Below are positions 9,072 to 18,001 of a stretch of 64,000 bases of DNA, piece after piece; position 1 is the stretch's first letter, and each line of letters begins with the position of its first letter. The notes below the pieces were generated by a model, which was given only the letters and a program-made list of their open reading frames with translations, did not search any database and had not been told where the DNA came from. This DNA is from Stenotrophomonas maltophilia. Its GTDB lineage: Bacteria; Pseudomonadota; Gammaproteobacteria; Xanthomonadales; Xanthomonadaceae. The stretch is taken from positions 2,852,001 to 2,916,000 of the forward strand of contig NZ_CP037858.1 of assembly GCF_006974125.1 (NCBI RefSeq), written 5' to 3'. A program made the translations under genes and the position numbers.

Positions 9072-9899
9072 TCAATACACCGTGGCGCGGCCCTGCACGA
9101 ACGAATAGAAGAACACCGCGTTCGGATCGTTCTGCACCAGGCGGAACTCGCGACGCATGCCTTCCACGGTTTCCTCGTCCACCGAGCCGGCCTGCAGCAG
9201 CTGATCAGCGGCCGACAGCAGCAGCTGCTCCCAGAACGCGATCATCGTCTTGCGACGCGCCGGCTCGCGGTTGTCCAGGTGGATCGTCTTGATCTCGGTG
9301 TGCACGTCGCGGAAGCCACCGGCCAGCAGCAGGTTGCCCAGCTTGGCGCCGACGAACGGGTCGCCACCATGGTCGTACTGGAAATCGTTGAAGGCCATCC
9401 AGTAGCGCCAGATATGCGGCGAATACGGGTCGAGCAGGAACGAGGCGTTCATCACCTCGGTGATGTAGACCGGCGACCCCGGGGCCAGCACGCGGCGCAC
9501 TTCACTCAGCACGCGTGCCGGTGACGGGACGTGTTCCAGCACCCAGCACAGGAACGCCGAATCGAAGCTGCGCGCCTCGAAAGGCAGTTCGCCGGCGTCA
9601 GCCTGTTGCAGGGTGTAGCGGTCGCTGCACCAGGGTGTGCGCGACAGGTTCCCGCGCGCGGTTTCCAGCTGGGTCTCGCTCAGGTCCACGCCGGTCACGT
9701 GCAGTTCCGGGAAGCGGCGCAGCAGGATCTCGGTCTGCGCACCCACGCCGCTGCCGACTTCCAGCAGGCGCCGCGCGCCGCTGTAGTCGATCTGGCCAAA
9801 GATGCTTGATTCCAGCAGCCGCGCCTGGGTCATCAGGCGCTGCTGCTCGGTGCCGGAGAACCCGTGCAGGTAGGTCGGGGAGGAGATCGGCGGGGTCAT
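9072..9899 (-). CDS. Class I SAM-dependent methyltransferase
   Basis: The 275-residue protein has a Rossmann methyltransferase core: LLEVGSGVGAQTEILL (motif I, about 45-60), GVDLSETQL (motif II acidic end), DAGELPFEARSFD (motif III region) and EHVPSPARVLSEVRRVLAPG (motif IV-V). Small-molecule or lipid substrates are typical of this methyltransferase-11-like group, but the true substrate is unknown. It lies upstream of the membrane glycosylation pair on the same strand, separated by about 160 bases, so co-transcription is possible but not shown. Confidence 0.8.
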   Translation of the reverse strand: MTPPISSPTYLHGFSGTEQQRLMTQARLLESSIFGQIDYSGARRLLEVGSGVGAQTEILLRRFPELHVTGVDLSETQLETARGNLSRTPWCSDRYTLQQADAGELPFEARSFDSAFLCWVLEHVPSPARVLSEVRRVLAPGSPVYITEVMNASFLLDPYSPHIWRYWMAFNDFQYDHGGDPFVGAKLGNLLLAGGFRDVHTEIKTIHLDNREPARRKTMIAFWEQLLLSAADQLLQAGSVDEETVEGMRREFRLVQNDPNAVFFYSFVQGRATVY

Positions 9900-9913
9900 G
9901 ACGGCGGGCTCTT

Positions 9914-9934
9914 GTAGCGTCGAGCTGGCTCGAC
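9914..9934 (+). repeat. Single SMAG-type stem-loop
   Basis: GTAG (9914-9917) followed by the stem GTCGAGC/GCTCGAC type arms. It is a lone copy between the methyltransferase start and the dusB stop. Confidence 0.6.
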
Positions 9935-9959
9935 TGTTCGGAAACGCGGGGCTGACGGC

Positions 9960-10955
9960 TCAGGCCGCCGAAGACAGCGCCGGTTCCCCGGCGATCAGGC
10001 GGTCGAAGTACTCGGTGGTCAGTGCGATCTGGCTCTGCGGGTCTTCGGCACGGTTGACCACTGCGCGGAAAGCGGCGTTCTCTGGCCGGTCCTTGGCATA
10101 CCAGCCCAGGTGCTTGCGCGCGATGCGCACGCCCTGGGGCTCGCCATAGAACGCATGCAGTGCGTGCAGGTGGCCAAGCAGGATGTCGCGTACTTCCGCC
10201 AGCGATGGGGGTGGCAGTTCCTCGCCGGTGGCCAGGTAGTGCGCCACTTCGCGGAAGATCCACGGCCGGCCCTGCGCCGAGCGGCCGATCATCACCGCGT
10301 CCACGCCGGTTTCCTTCAGGACGTAAGCGGCCTTCTGCGGCGAATCGATATCGCCGTTGGCGATCACCGGAATGCGCAGCGCGGCCTTGATCTCGGCGAT
10401 GGTGCCGTACTCGGCCTGGCCGGTGTAGTGCTGGTCGCGGGTGCGGCCATGTACCGCCAGCGCCGCGATGCCGCTGTCCTCGGCGATGCGCGCGATAAGC
10501 GGGCCATTGCGATGGTCGCAGTCCCAACCGGTGCGGATCTTCAGCGTGACCGGCACGTCCACCGCGTTGACCACGGCCTCGAGGATGCGCGCCACCAGCT
10601 GCTCGTCGCGCATCAGTGCCGAACCGGCCCAGGCGTTGCACACCTTCTTGGCCGGGCAGCCCATGTTGATGTCGATGATCTGCGCGCCGTGGTCGACGTT
10701 GTAGCGCGCGGCCTCGGCCAGCTGCTGCGGTTCGGTGCCGGCGATCTGCACGCTGATCGGTGCCGGCTCGCCGTCATGGTCCATGCGGTGGATCGACTTG
10801 CGCGTATTCCAGAAGCGCGGGTCGCTGATGGTCATTTCCGAGGCGGCCAAGCCTGCGCCCAGCCGTTTGCACAGCAGGCGGAAGGGCTTGTCGGTGACGC
10901 CGGCCATGGGCGCCAGCACGACGTTGGGGGCAATGGTGTACGGGCCGATCTGCAT
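9960..10955 (-). CDS. dusB: tRNA-dihydrouridine synthase B
   Basis: This FMN enzyme reduces uridine in the D-loop of tRNA. The 331-residue TIM-barrel protein opens MQIGPYTIAPNVVLAPMAGVTD, carries the catalytic cysteine in INMGCPAKKV, and contains VHGRTR and GDIDSP typical of DusB. The ATG chosen gives the usual N-terminus; a longer frame to 11033 has no family similarity. Unlike in enteric bacteria, no fis gene follows. Confidence 0.95.
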   Translation of the reverse strand: MQIGPYTIAPNVVLAPMAGVTDKPFRLLCKRLGAGLAASEMTISDPRFWNTRKSIHRMDHDGEPAPISVQIAGTEPQQLAEAARYNVDHGAQIIDINMGCPAKKVCNAWAGSALMRDEQLVARILEAVVNAVDVPVTLKIRTGWDCDHRNGPLIARIAEDSGIAALAVHGRTRDQHYTGQAEYGTIAEIKAALRIPVIANGDIDSPQKAAYVLKETGVDAVMIGRSAQGRPWIFREVAHYLATGEELPPPSLAEVRDILLGHLHALHAFYGEPQGVRIARKHLGWYAKDRPENAAFRAVVNRAEDPQSQIALTTEYFDRLIAGEPALSSAA

Positions 10956-11102
10956 GCGCCCATTGTAGGGCGCGGGCGGCGGTACGGCCGTGTCGGGGGC
11001 GTTCCGGTTCAGGCCGATCCGCACCCAGCTCATGCCGTACCGGCATCAACAGATGCTTGACGGTTGCTTCCGCCGCCCCCAAGGGCGGGCGATCGTAGGC
11101 GG

Positions 11103-11534
11103 CTACCCCAGGCTCTGCCAGGCCTGGCCGGTACCCAACGCGAAGGCCAGCCCCAGGCTGAGGCAGGCCAGTGAACTGACCACCCAGAAGCGCCGGCCGT
11201 TGTAGCCGGGACGGAGCAGGGCCAGCGTGAAGCCCATCGCCGCGCGCAGCAGCAACAGCAGGGCGATGCCCGACAGGACCAGACGGCTGGCCGGCAGCGG
11301 CGAATGCCAGCCCGCGGCTGCCAGTGCGTACAGCGTCCAGGCCACCAGCACGGCAGTGATGCCGGCGGTCATCAGCGGTGGCCACCAATGCCCGGCCTGT
11401 GCCAGCCGGACCATGCGCTGGCCAGCACCGAAGTACCTGTACCACGCGGCGCCGAAGGCAATGCAGCCGATATGCAGCAAGGCTGCGATGGCACTGCCGG
11501 CGGCGGCAACCAGCAACCAGGGGAATCCGTCCAT
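11103..11534 (-). CDS. Small four-span membrane protein of unknown function
   Basis: This 143-residue protein is almost entirely hydrophobic, with four predicted spans at about 5-30, 52-74, 84-103 and 114-135 and short charged loops (WYRYFGAGQRM between spans 1 and 2, RPGYNGRRF between 3 and 4). I recognise no enzymatic motif. It sits downstream of the LysR gene on the same strand, 109 bases away. It is likely a real gene, because the hydrophobic pattern and GC-rich third positions are gene-like. Confidence 0.7.
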   Translation of the reverse strand: MDGFPWLLVAAAGSAIAALLHIGCIAFGAAWYRYFGAGQRMVRLAQAGHWWPPLMTAGITAVLVAWTLYALAAAGWHSPLPASRLVLSGIALLLLLRAAMGFTLALLRPGYNGRRFWVVSSLACLSLGLAFALGTGQAWQSLG

Positions 11535-11643
11535 GTCCTGCCCACGCTGAAACGCTGCGCGGATGGTGGGTGAGGGGCAGGATGCGGGCAATGCGACCGG
11601 CAGTCGCAGCCGTTCGATGCGACCGCTGCTGAAGGCGCTGCGC

Positions 11644-12561
11644 TCAGCGCGGTGGATCGATCTGCAACCCGGCACCGAGACGGTCCAGGGCCACGTCCAC
11701 GCGTGGCAGCCGTTGCCGACCCTGCAGCCACAGCAGGCGCAGCGGCAGGCCGCGGCAGTCCAGCGACGGCAGGATCGAGACCAGGCTGCCGCGCGCCAGC
11801 GCGTCATCGACCAGCCAGGTGGCCAGCTGCGCGATGCCGAAGCCGGCCTCGACCGCCGCCACCTGGGCCTCGGCGCTGCCAACCACCAGGCGCGCGCGGG
11901 CCTGCAGCGGTGTACTGCGCTGCCCGCCATCGGCCACCTGCCACGGCCCGATGCTGCCGTCCGCGCGTCCGAACAGCACACCGTCATGTCCGGCCAGCTC
12001 GGCGGCCGAGCGGGGCTGGCCATGCCGAAGCAGGTAGGCCGGGGAGGCGCAGAAGCGCAGGCATTCGTAACCGAGCAGGCGGCTGCCCAGAGGGGCGGGC
12101 AGCGGCTCGGGACCGCCGATGCGCACGGCGAGGTCGACGCCGTCCTCGGCGAGGTCGCTGAAGCGGTCGCTGAAGGTCACCTGCGGATGCAACTGTGGAA
12201 ACTCGGCGGCCAGCTGCAGCAGCAACGGCCAGACTTTGAGGCGCCCGAAGGTGGCCGGCGCATCCACCCGCAGGCGGCCCACGGGCGCGTCTGCGTGCGC
12301 GACCAGCACCGACTCGGCATCGGCCAGTTCGCCCAGCACCCGCACGCAGGTGCGGTAGAAGCCCTCACCGGCCTCGGTCAGGCGAAGGCGGCGCGTGCTG
12401 CGTTCGAACAACCGCGCGCCCAGGCGTGCCTCCAGCCGTGCGATGGTCTTGCCCACCGCCGAACTGGTCAGGTGCAGGCGTTCGGCGGCGGCAGTGAAGC
12501 TGCCGGCATCGGCGGTGGCGACGAAGGCCTCGATGCCGCGCAGGCGCTCGGTGGGAAGCAT
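11644..12561 (-). CDS. LysR-family transcriptional regulator
   Basis: The 305-residue protein has an N-terminal winged helix-turn-helix (LRGIEAFVATADAGSFTAAAERL, SSAVGKTIARLEARLG, residues about 5-60) and a periplasmic-binding-like effector domain from about residue 90. It is of the CrgA/AaeR-like group in which several members respond to small aromatics. It is divergent from an MFS exporter gene, with 92 bases between the starts, so it probably controls that transporter and itself. An alternative start 11 codons upstream (12594) exists; neither has a strong Shine-Dalgarno sequence. Confidence 0.9.
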   Translation of the reverse strand: MLPTERLRGIEAFVATADAGSFTAAAERLHLTSSAVGKTIARLEARLGARLFERSTRRLRLTEAGEGFYRTCVRVLGELADAESVLVAHADAPVGRLRVDAPATFGRLKVWPLLLQLAAEFPQLHPQVTFSDRFSDLAEDGVDLAVRIGGPEPLPAPLGSRLLGYECLRFCASPAYLLRHGQPRSAAELAGHDGVLFGRADGSIGPWQVADGGQRSTPLQARARLVVGSAEAQVAAVEAGFGIAQLATWLVDDALARGSLVSILPSLDCRGLPLRLLWLQGRQRLPRVDVALDRLGAGLQIDPPR

Positions 12562-12653
12562 GGGGAATTTCTGTCCGGAATCGATGGAAAACATAGCAGC
12601 AATCGGAATCCAGGGAGGAAATAGGCTGGCGGCCCCTGTTCTGATGCCCGCTC

Positions 12654-13874
12654 ATGTCCTCCCTCGATTCCGCCGTGGCCGCTGTCCCCGCAAATGCCCG
12701 CGCACGCCTTTCGGTCGTCCTGCTGGCGGTGTCCGCCTTCGTCATCGTCACCACCGAGTTCCTGATCGTCGGCCTGTTGCCCGCGCTGGCGCGCGACCTG
12801 GGCCTGGGCATCGCCCGTGCCGGGCAGCTGGTTACCTTGTTCGCGTTCACCGTGATGCTGGCCGGGCCACCGTTGACTGCGCTGCTCGCACACGTTGAAC
12901 GGCGGCGCCTGTTCGTGGCGATCCTGCTGCTGTTCGCCGGCTCCAACGCGCTGGCCGCGATGGCTACGCAGCCGTGGCTGCTGGCGCTGGCGCGGGTGCT
13001 GCCGGCACTGGCGCTGCCGGTGTTCTGGGGCACCGCCAGTGAGACTGCTGCGCAGCTGGCCCCTGCAGGGCAGGGAGGTCGTGCGGTCGCGCGGGTCTAT
13101 CTGGGCATCACCGCCGCAATGCTGTTCGGTATCCCGCTGGGTACGTTGGCCGCCGACGCTCTCGGTTGGCGCGGCAGCTTCTGGCTGTTGGCGGCCCTGT
13201 CGCTGTTGATGGCGGGCGCGCTGGCGTTGTGGATGCCGGACACCGTGGCCGGACCGCGGCGCGCGCTGGGCGAGCAGGCACGGTTGCTGCGCCAGCCGCA
13301 GTTGCTGGGCCATGTGCTGCTGTCGGTGCTGGTGTTCACCGCGATGTTTGCTGCCTATACCTACCTGGCCGATGTGCTGGAGCGGCTGATGCAGGTACCG
13401 GCGGCACAGGTGGGCTGGTGGCTGATGGGCTTCGGAGCTGTCGGGTTGATCGGCAATGCACTGGGGGGGCACTGGGTCGATCGTGCGCCGCTGGGCGCGA
13501 CCCTGGTGTTCTGCGCGGTGCTGGCGCTGGGCATGCTGGCCAGTGTCGGGCTGGCCGGCCACGGCACGTTCGTGCTGATTGCACTGGCCCTGTGGGGTGT
13601 GGCGCATACTGCATTGTTCCCGCTGTGCCAGGTGCGGGTGATGCGTGCGGCGCCCCAGGCGCAGGCGCTGGCGGGAACCTTGAATGTGTCCGCGGCCAAT
13701 GCCGGCATCGGCCTGGGCGCGCTGCTGGGAGGTGGGGCCATCGAACGCTTCGGGCTTGCCTCGCTGGGCGTGGTGGCCGCTGCCGTGGCGCTGCTGGCAA
13801 TCGTCGCGGGCCTGCTGCTGCGGCGGCTTGCCCGGTCTCGCTCATCCACGCATGGCGTGGATCTGCCTCATTGA
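12654..13874 (+). CDS. MFS transporter, DHA1 family (sugar or drug efflux type)
   Basis: The 406-residue protein has about 12 hydrophobic segments. TTEFLIVGLLPALARDL follows span 1, as in AraJ/SotB/YdhP-like exporters. It is expected to expel small molecules using the proton gradient. Divergence from the LysR gene suggests local control. The last ten residues (SSTHGVDLPH) are encoded by a SMAG repeat that runs in frame through the stop, so this copy of the gene carries a repeat-derived C-terminal tail. Confidence 0.88.
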   Translation: MSSLDSAVAAVPANARARLSVVLLAVSAFVIVTTEFLIVGLLPALARDLGLGIARAGQLVTLFAFTVMLAGPPLTALLAHVERRRLFVAILLLFAGSNALAAMATQPWLLALARVLPALALPVFWGTASETAAQLAPAGQGGRAVARVYLGITAAMLFGIPLGTLAADALGWRGSFWLLAALSLLMAGALALWMPDTVAGPRRALGEQARLLRQPQLLGHVLLSVLVFTAMFAAYTYLADVLERLMQVPAAQVGWWLMGFGAVGLIGNALGGHWVDRAPLGATLVFCAVLALGMLASVGLAGHGTFVLIALALWGVAHTALFPLCQVRVMRAAPQAQALAGTLNVSAANAGIGLGALLGGGAIERFGLASLGVVAAAVALLAIVAGLLLRRLARSRSSTHGVDLPH

Positions 13875-13942
13875 AAGGCAAACAAAAAAGCCCGGGTGTC
13901 TGCACACCCGGGCTTCTTCATCCACGCATGGCGTGGATCTAC
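13844..13942. repeat. Two SMAG copies flanking a terminator
   Basis: Copies at 13844-13865 and about 13920-13942 both read as the reverse complement of GTAGATCCACGCCATGCGTGGAT (the first ends GCAG instead of GTAG). The first lies inside the MFS coding sequence; the second supplies the TAG stop of rbsK (13939-13941). Confidence 0.85.
13890..13913. terminator. Strong terminator between the MFS and rbsK genes
   Basis: A perfect 10-bp stem (13890-13899 with 13904-13913) has a CTGC loop. On the minus strand it is followed by six T residues, so it ends the nupC-rbsK transcript. On the plus strand the T-run is short, so it may work in both directions. Confidence 0.9.
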
Positions 13943-14904
13943 TTTGCTTCAGCGTCGGCCGGGGTGAAGCGCGGCATCGCCGCTGCAGCGCCTTCCTTCT
14001 CGGTCGAGCGACCGGCGAACTGGTTGGCGAAGCGCACGTGGCGGGCGAACGGGGCATCGGCCACCTGCGCCAGCGACGCGGCCAGCGCACCGTTGAAGGC
14101 GTCACCGGCACCGGTGGTGTCGATCGCCTGCACCTGTTCCGCACCCACGCGGTAGTACGGCTGGGTATCGCCGCGCAGGTTCTCGTCGGCATGCGAGACG
14201 AACACACCCACCGAACCCAGCGTCACCACCACGGTGCCGTTGCCGACCAGCTTGCGGCACAGTGCATGCAGGCTGGCGCCATCCAGCGCGGCGACGTCGT
14301 TGGCATCCACGCGCTCGCCGACATGTCGGCCGAGCAGGGCAGCGAACTCGGTCTCGTTCGGGGTGATCACATCGGCCAGCTTGAGCAGGCCGATGGTCGA
14401 GGGGGCATCGGCCGGTGCAGTGTTGAGCACGGTGGTGACGCCGGCCTCGCGGGCCGTGGCCAGTGCCGCTTCGATGGTCTGCACCGGCGATTCCAGCTGC
14501 ACCAGCACCACCTTGGCACGGGTCAGCAGGGCCTGCTGCTGTTGCAGGAAGTCGGTGCTCAGCGCGGCGTTGGCACCCGGGCCGATCACGATGGTGTTGC
14601 GGCCACGGGCATCGACGTAGATGCCGGCGGTGCCGGTCGGTTCGCTGCTGGCTTCGGCGATCAGACCGAAGCCGTCCTGTGCGGCCAGCTCACGGGCGGT
14701 GGCGCCACCGGCGTCGTCGCCCAGCGCACACACGAAGTGGGTGTCGGCACCGGCGCGGCAGGCTGCCACGGCCTGGTTGAAGCCCTTGCCACCGGGGCCG
14801 GTGCTGTAACGGCCGGCAATGGTCGCACCCGGTGCCGGCAGCGACTCGCACCGCCACACGTGATCGACATTGAAGGAACCGACGACAACGACACTGCTGC
14901 TCAT
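13939..14904 (-). CDS. rbsK: Ribokinase-family sugar kinase
   Basis: PfkB-family kinase of 321 residues with the glycine-rich sugar site GGKGFNQAVAACRAG (about 37-52) and the ATP/catalytic motif DTTGAGDAFNG (catalytic Asp of GAGD near residue 258). It would phosphorylate ribose, or the ribose freed from nucleosides. It follows a nucleoside transporter gene by only 25 bases, which supports a nucleoside or ribose salvage operon. The start MSSSVVVVGSFNVD is preferred to an ATG seven codons upstream. Confidence 0.88.
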   Translation of the reverse strand: MSSSVVVVGSFNVDHVWRCESLPAPGATIAGRYSTGPGGKGFNQAVAACRAGADTHFVCALGDDAGGATARELAAQDGFGLIAEASSEPTGTAGIYVDARGRNTIVIGPGANAALSTDFLQQQQALLTRAKVVLVQLESPVQTIEAALATAREAGVTTVLNTAPADAPSTIGLLKLADVITPNETEFAALLGRHVGERVDANDVAALDGASLHALCRKLVGNGTVVVTLGSVGVFVSHADENLRGDTQPYYRVGAEQVQAIDTTGAGDAFNGALAASLAQVADAPFARHVRFANQFAGRSTEKEGAAAAMPRFTPADAEAK

Positions 14905-14929
14905 AGGGAATCTTTTCTCAACCAAGGGT

Positions 14930-16228
14930 TCAACTGAAGTGCGTCAGCACGCCGGCGATGGTCGCCGTCATGAAGGTGGCAATGGTACCGCCCAGCACCG
15001 CGCGCAGGCCGAACTTGGCCAGGTCGTGGCGCCGTTCCGGGGCCAGGCCACCGATGCCGCCAATCTGGATCGCGATCGAGCTGAAGTTGGCGAAGCCGCA
15101 CAGCGCATAGGTCGCGATCAGGCGACCTTCGCTGGACAGGCTGACGCCAGCCACCTGGCCGTTCACGATCTGCGACAGCTCGGTGTAGGCCACGAACTCG
15201 TTGATCACGACCTTCTGGCCGATCAGAGAACCGACGGTGGTGGCATCGGCCCACGGCGTGCCGATCACCCAGGCGATCGGGGCCAGCAGGTAGCCGAAGA
15301 TGGTCGACAGGTTGGTCGGCTTGCCGATCTGCGCAGCCAGGCCGGTCACTTCACCGATCCAGGTCAGCGGGGCGTTCAGCAGGGCGATCAGGGCGATGAA
15401 GGCCAGCAGCATGGCGCCGATGTTCAGCGCCAGCTTCAGGCCGTCGCCGGCGCCGGCCGCAGCCGCGTCGATGATGTTGCTGGAGGTCTTCTCGACTTCC
15501 ATCTTCACCGTGCCGCGGGTGAGCGGGGTGCCGGTTTCCGGAATCAACAGCTTGGCCACGACCAGAGTGGCCGGCGCGGCCATGATGCTCGCCGCCAGCA
15601 GATGCTTGGCGTAGAAGGCCTGCTGCGCCGGGTCGCCGCCGCCGAGCATGCCCACGTAGGCCGCCAGCACGCCGCCGGCGATGTGTGCCATGCCGCCGAT
15701 CATCATGGTCAGCAGCTCGGACTGGGTCATCTTGGCGATGTACGGGCGCACGGTCAGCGGCGCCTCGGTCTGGCCGATGAAGACGCTGGCGCAGACACTG
15801 GTGGTTTCCGCACCGGACACACGCATGACCTTGGTGATCGCCCACGCCATCACGCGCACGATCGCCTGCATGATGTTCAAGTGGTACATCACGCCCATCA
15901 GCGCCGAGAAGAAGATGATGGTCGGCAGCACCTGGAAGGCGAAGATGAAGCCGTAGTTCTTGGTGTCCATCAACGAGCCGAAGATGAAACCGGAACCCTC
16001 GTTGACGAAGCTCAGCACCTTGACGAAGCCGTGGCCCAGCGCGTCGAACACGTCGCGCCCGCCCGGCACCAGGATCACCAGCGCCGCGAAGGCGATCTGC
16101 AGGGTGATACCGGTGGCAACCAGCTTCCAGTCAACCGCACGCTTGTTATTGGAAAACAACCAGGTGATGTCGATCAGCACCGCCAACCCGAACAGGCCGA
16201 AGCCGATCCTGCCCAAACCTTCGACCAT
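14930..16228 (-). CDS. NupC-type nucleoside transporter (CNT family)
   Basis: The 432-residue inner-membrane protein is a concentrative nucleoside transporter that imports nucleosides with H+ or Na+. Family marks are GQTEAPLTVRPYI (about 150), the hairpin segment with VINEFVAY (near residue 345) and ALCGFANFSSIAIQIGGIG (near 385). It is the first gene of a likely operon with rbsK. Its leader is 193 bases, shared with a divergent aldo-keto reductase gene. Confidence 0.93.
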   Translation of the reverse strand: MVEGLGRIGFGLFGLAVLIDITWLFSNNKRAVDWKLVATGITLQIAFAALVILVPGGRDVFDALGHGFVKVLSFVNEGSGFIFGSLMDTKNYGFIFAFQVLPTIIFFSALMGVMYHLNIMQAIVRVMAWAITKVMRVSGAETTSVCASVFIGQTEAPLTVRPYIAKMTQSELLTMMIGGMAHIAGGVLAAYVGMLGGGDPAQQAFYAKHLLAASIMAAPATLVVAKLLIPETGTPLTRGTVKMEVEKTSSNIIDAAAAGAGDGLKLALNIGAMLLAFIALIALLNAPLTWIGEVTGLAAQIGKPTNLSTIFGYLLAPIAWVIGTPWADATTVGSLIGQKVVINEFVAYTELSQIVNGQVAGVSLSSEGRLIATYALCGFANFSSIAIQIGGIGGLAPERRHDLAKFGLRAVLGGTIATFMTATIAGVLTHFS

Positions 16229-16421
16229 GTGAGTGACTCCCCTGGGGCGTCGCGAAAAACGGGAAGCCTAGTGCAGGGCCGGGGCCGGGGCAAGGAAAAG
16301 CAGCGTGCGCGCACCCATCGGTACCGATCAGGCCAGCAACGGCAAGGGCTTGCGGCCGGCGGCGACAGGTAGAATGGGGATCGATCCCGGCCCGGATGCG
16401 GGCCCGCAGCAGGAGATTCGC

Positions 16422-17393
16422 ATGCAATACCGTCGCCTGGGCTCCACCGGCCTGCCGGTTTCCGCCCTTTCCTTCGGCGCCTGGGTGACCTTCGGTGACC
16501 AGATCCCGCGCGATGAGGCCCGCAACCTGGTGGCCGCCGCCTGGGATCATGGCGTCAACTTCTTCGACAACGCCGAGGGCTACGCCAACGGCCGCGCCGA
16601 ACAGGTGATGGGCGATGTGATCAGCGACCTGCGTCTGCCGCGCGACGGCTTCTGCGTGTCCAGCAAGGTGTTCTTCGGTAGCGCCAAGGACCCGCGGCCG
16701 ACCCAGCGCGGCTTGTCGCGCAAGCATGTGACCGATGCCTGCCATGCCGCGCTCAAGCGCCTGCGGGTGGATTACCTGGACCTTTATTACTGCCACCGCC
16801 CGGATCCGGACGCGCCGATCGCCGAGACCGTGCACGCCATGGATACCCTGGTGAGGCAGGGCAAGATCCTCTACTGGGGCACTTCCGAGTGGTCGGCGAT
16901 ACAGATCCAGCAGGCGCTGGATTTCGCCGAACGACACAACCTGCAGGGCCCGTCGATGGAGCAGCCGCAGTACAACCTGCTGCACCGCGAGCGGGTGGAG
17001 GTCGAGTACGCACCGCTGTACGCCCGCGCCGGGCTGGGCACCACCATCTTCTCGCCGCTGGCCTCGGGCCTGCTGACCGGCAAGTACGATCAGGGCATTC
17101 CCGCCGATGCGCGACTGGGCCGGGAAGGCATGGAATGGCTGCAGGACCTGGTGCTGGGCGCCGACGCCGAGGCCCGCCTGGGCCAGGTGCGCCGCTTCAG
17201 CGAAGTCGCGCGGGCGCTGGGCCAGGCCCCGGCCACGCTGGCCATCGCCTGGTGCCTGCGCAACCCGAATGTCTCCAGCGTGATCCTCGGCGCCAGCCGG
17301 GTCAGCCAGCTGCTGCAGAACCTGCAGGCGCTGGAGGTGCTGGAGCAGGTCGATGCCGCCGGCTGGGCCGAGGTCGAGGCCGTCTTCGGCTGA
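16422..17393 (+). CDS. Aldo/keto reductase, Kv-beta/YghZ-like
   Basis: This 323-residue TIM-barrel oxidoreductase uses NADPH to reduce aldehydes or ketones. The catalytic tetrad residues are visible as FFDNAEGYANG (Asp and Tyr), SSKVFF (Lys) and YYCHRPDP (His). The pattern MQYRRLGSTGLPVSALSFG is the family N-terminus. AGGAG lies 6 bases before the chosen ATG. The substrate is unknown; the closest groups are voltage-gated potassium channel beta-subunit-like reductases. Confidence 0.92.
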   Translation: MQYRRLGSTGLPVSALSFGAWVTFGDQIPRDEARNLVAAAWDHGVNFFDNAEGYANGRAEQVMGDVISDLRLPRDGFCVSSKVFFGSAKDPRPTQRGLSRKHVTDACHAALKRLRVDYLDLYYCHRPDPDAPIAETVHAMDTLVRQGKILYWGTSEWSAIQIQQALDFAERHNLQGPSMEQPQYNLLHRERVEVEYAPLYARAGLGTTIFSPLASGLLTGKYDQGIPADARLGREGMEWLQDLVLGADAEARLGQVRRFSEVARALGQAPATLAIAWCLRNPNVSSVILGASRVSQLLQNLQALEVLEQVDAAGWAEVEAVFG

Positions 17394-17450
17394 ACCCCGG
17401 GGCCGACCGGGCCTCGGTGGCCTCGGTCGGGCCTGCTCGGGATCGTGATC

Positions 17451-17507
17451 GATAGAGTCGACTGCTTCGGATAGTCGACTGCTTCGAGCAGCAGCAGTCG
17501 CCTCTAC
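17451..17507. repeat. Degenerate SMAG-like repeat with a tandem unit
   Basis: Two near copies of GATAG(A)GTCGACTGCTTCG lie in tandem, and a reverse arm GCAGTCGCCTCTAC ends at 17507. This looks like a SMAG pair with a duplicated left arm. Confidence 0.5.
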
Positions 17508-17540
17508 ACATCTGTGTCGTCAATTTGATTGACGTTATCT

Positions 17541-17560
17541 ATCGAATTTCAGAATTCGAT
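17541..17560. promoter_or_regulatory. Palindrome in the AT-rich leader of hemP
   Basis: ATCGAATT (17541-17548) and AATTCGAT (17553-17560) form an 8-bp perfect inverted repeat with a 4-base spacer, about 90 bases before hemP. It is a candidate site for a second regulator besides Fur. No protein is assigned. Confidence 0.4.
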
Positions 17561-17605
17561 CATTAATCTCATCAATGAAGTTGAGAATGGTTGTTGATTG
17601 TCAAC

Positions 17606-17623
17606 TGAGAATCATTATCATTT
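17606..17623. promoter_or_regulatory. Fur box upstream of hemP
   Basis: TGAGAATCATTATCATTT matches most of the 19-base Fur consensus built from GATAAT hexamers. It ends 24 bases before the hemP start, where bound Fe-Fur would block transcription. It marks the heme locus as iron-repressed. Confidence 0.85.
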
Positions 17624-17647
17624 AACTCGTCCCTCGCACGAGTCCAG

Positions 17648-17848
17648 ATGCTCATGAATGCTCAACCTGTACTGCTGCGCCCCGAAACGCTGACCCTCCG
17701 CGATCGTCCGGTCCGCGTCGTTCCGCCGGAAGAGGTCATCGACAGCGAAGCCCTGCTCAAGGGCCGTCGTGAAATCCTGATCCAGCACGGCGACCGCTTC
17801 TATCGCCTGCGGCACACCAGCAACGACAAGCTGATCCTGACCAAGTAA
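17648..17848 (+). CDS. hemP: Hemin uptake protein HemP/HmuP
   Basis: This 66-residue protein is the small HemP family member that accompanies heme receptors in many proteobacteria and, in some, helps activate receptor expression. The conserved core is DSEALLKGRREILIQHGD (about 32-49), followed by FYRLRHTSNDKLILTK. Two ATG codons (17648, 17654) are possible starts. It is the first gene after the Fur box, and the heme receptor gene follows after 153 bases. Confidence 0.93.
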   Translation: MLMNAQPVLLRPETLTLRDRPVRVVPPEEVIDSEALLKGRREILIQHGDRFYRLRHTSNDKLILTK

Positions 17849-17857
17849 TCGCGGTCT

Positions 17858-17908
17858 GGTCGCCCGCCTCCCTCCCTCCTGCCGGCAGCGCCGACAGGGT
17901 GGGCGACC
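17858..17908 (+). other. Intercistronic hairpin between hemP and the heme receptor gene
   Basis: GGTCGCCC (17858-17865) and GGGCGACC (17901-17908) can pair across 35 bases just after the hemP stop. No T-run follows, so it is more likely a stability or attenuation element than a full terminator. Confidence 0.4.
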
Positions 17909-18001
17909 CGTCCGCTCCCGCTCTCTCCCCCCCGGTCTACCGCGTGCACCTTCCGGGTGTGCCGGTAACCGGGGGTTCCCCTGCCTGACCGAACGATCCC
18001 G

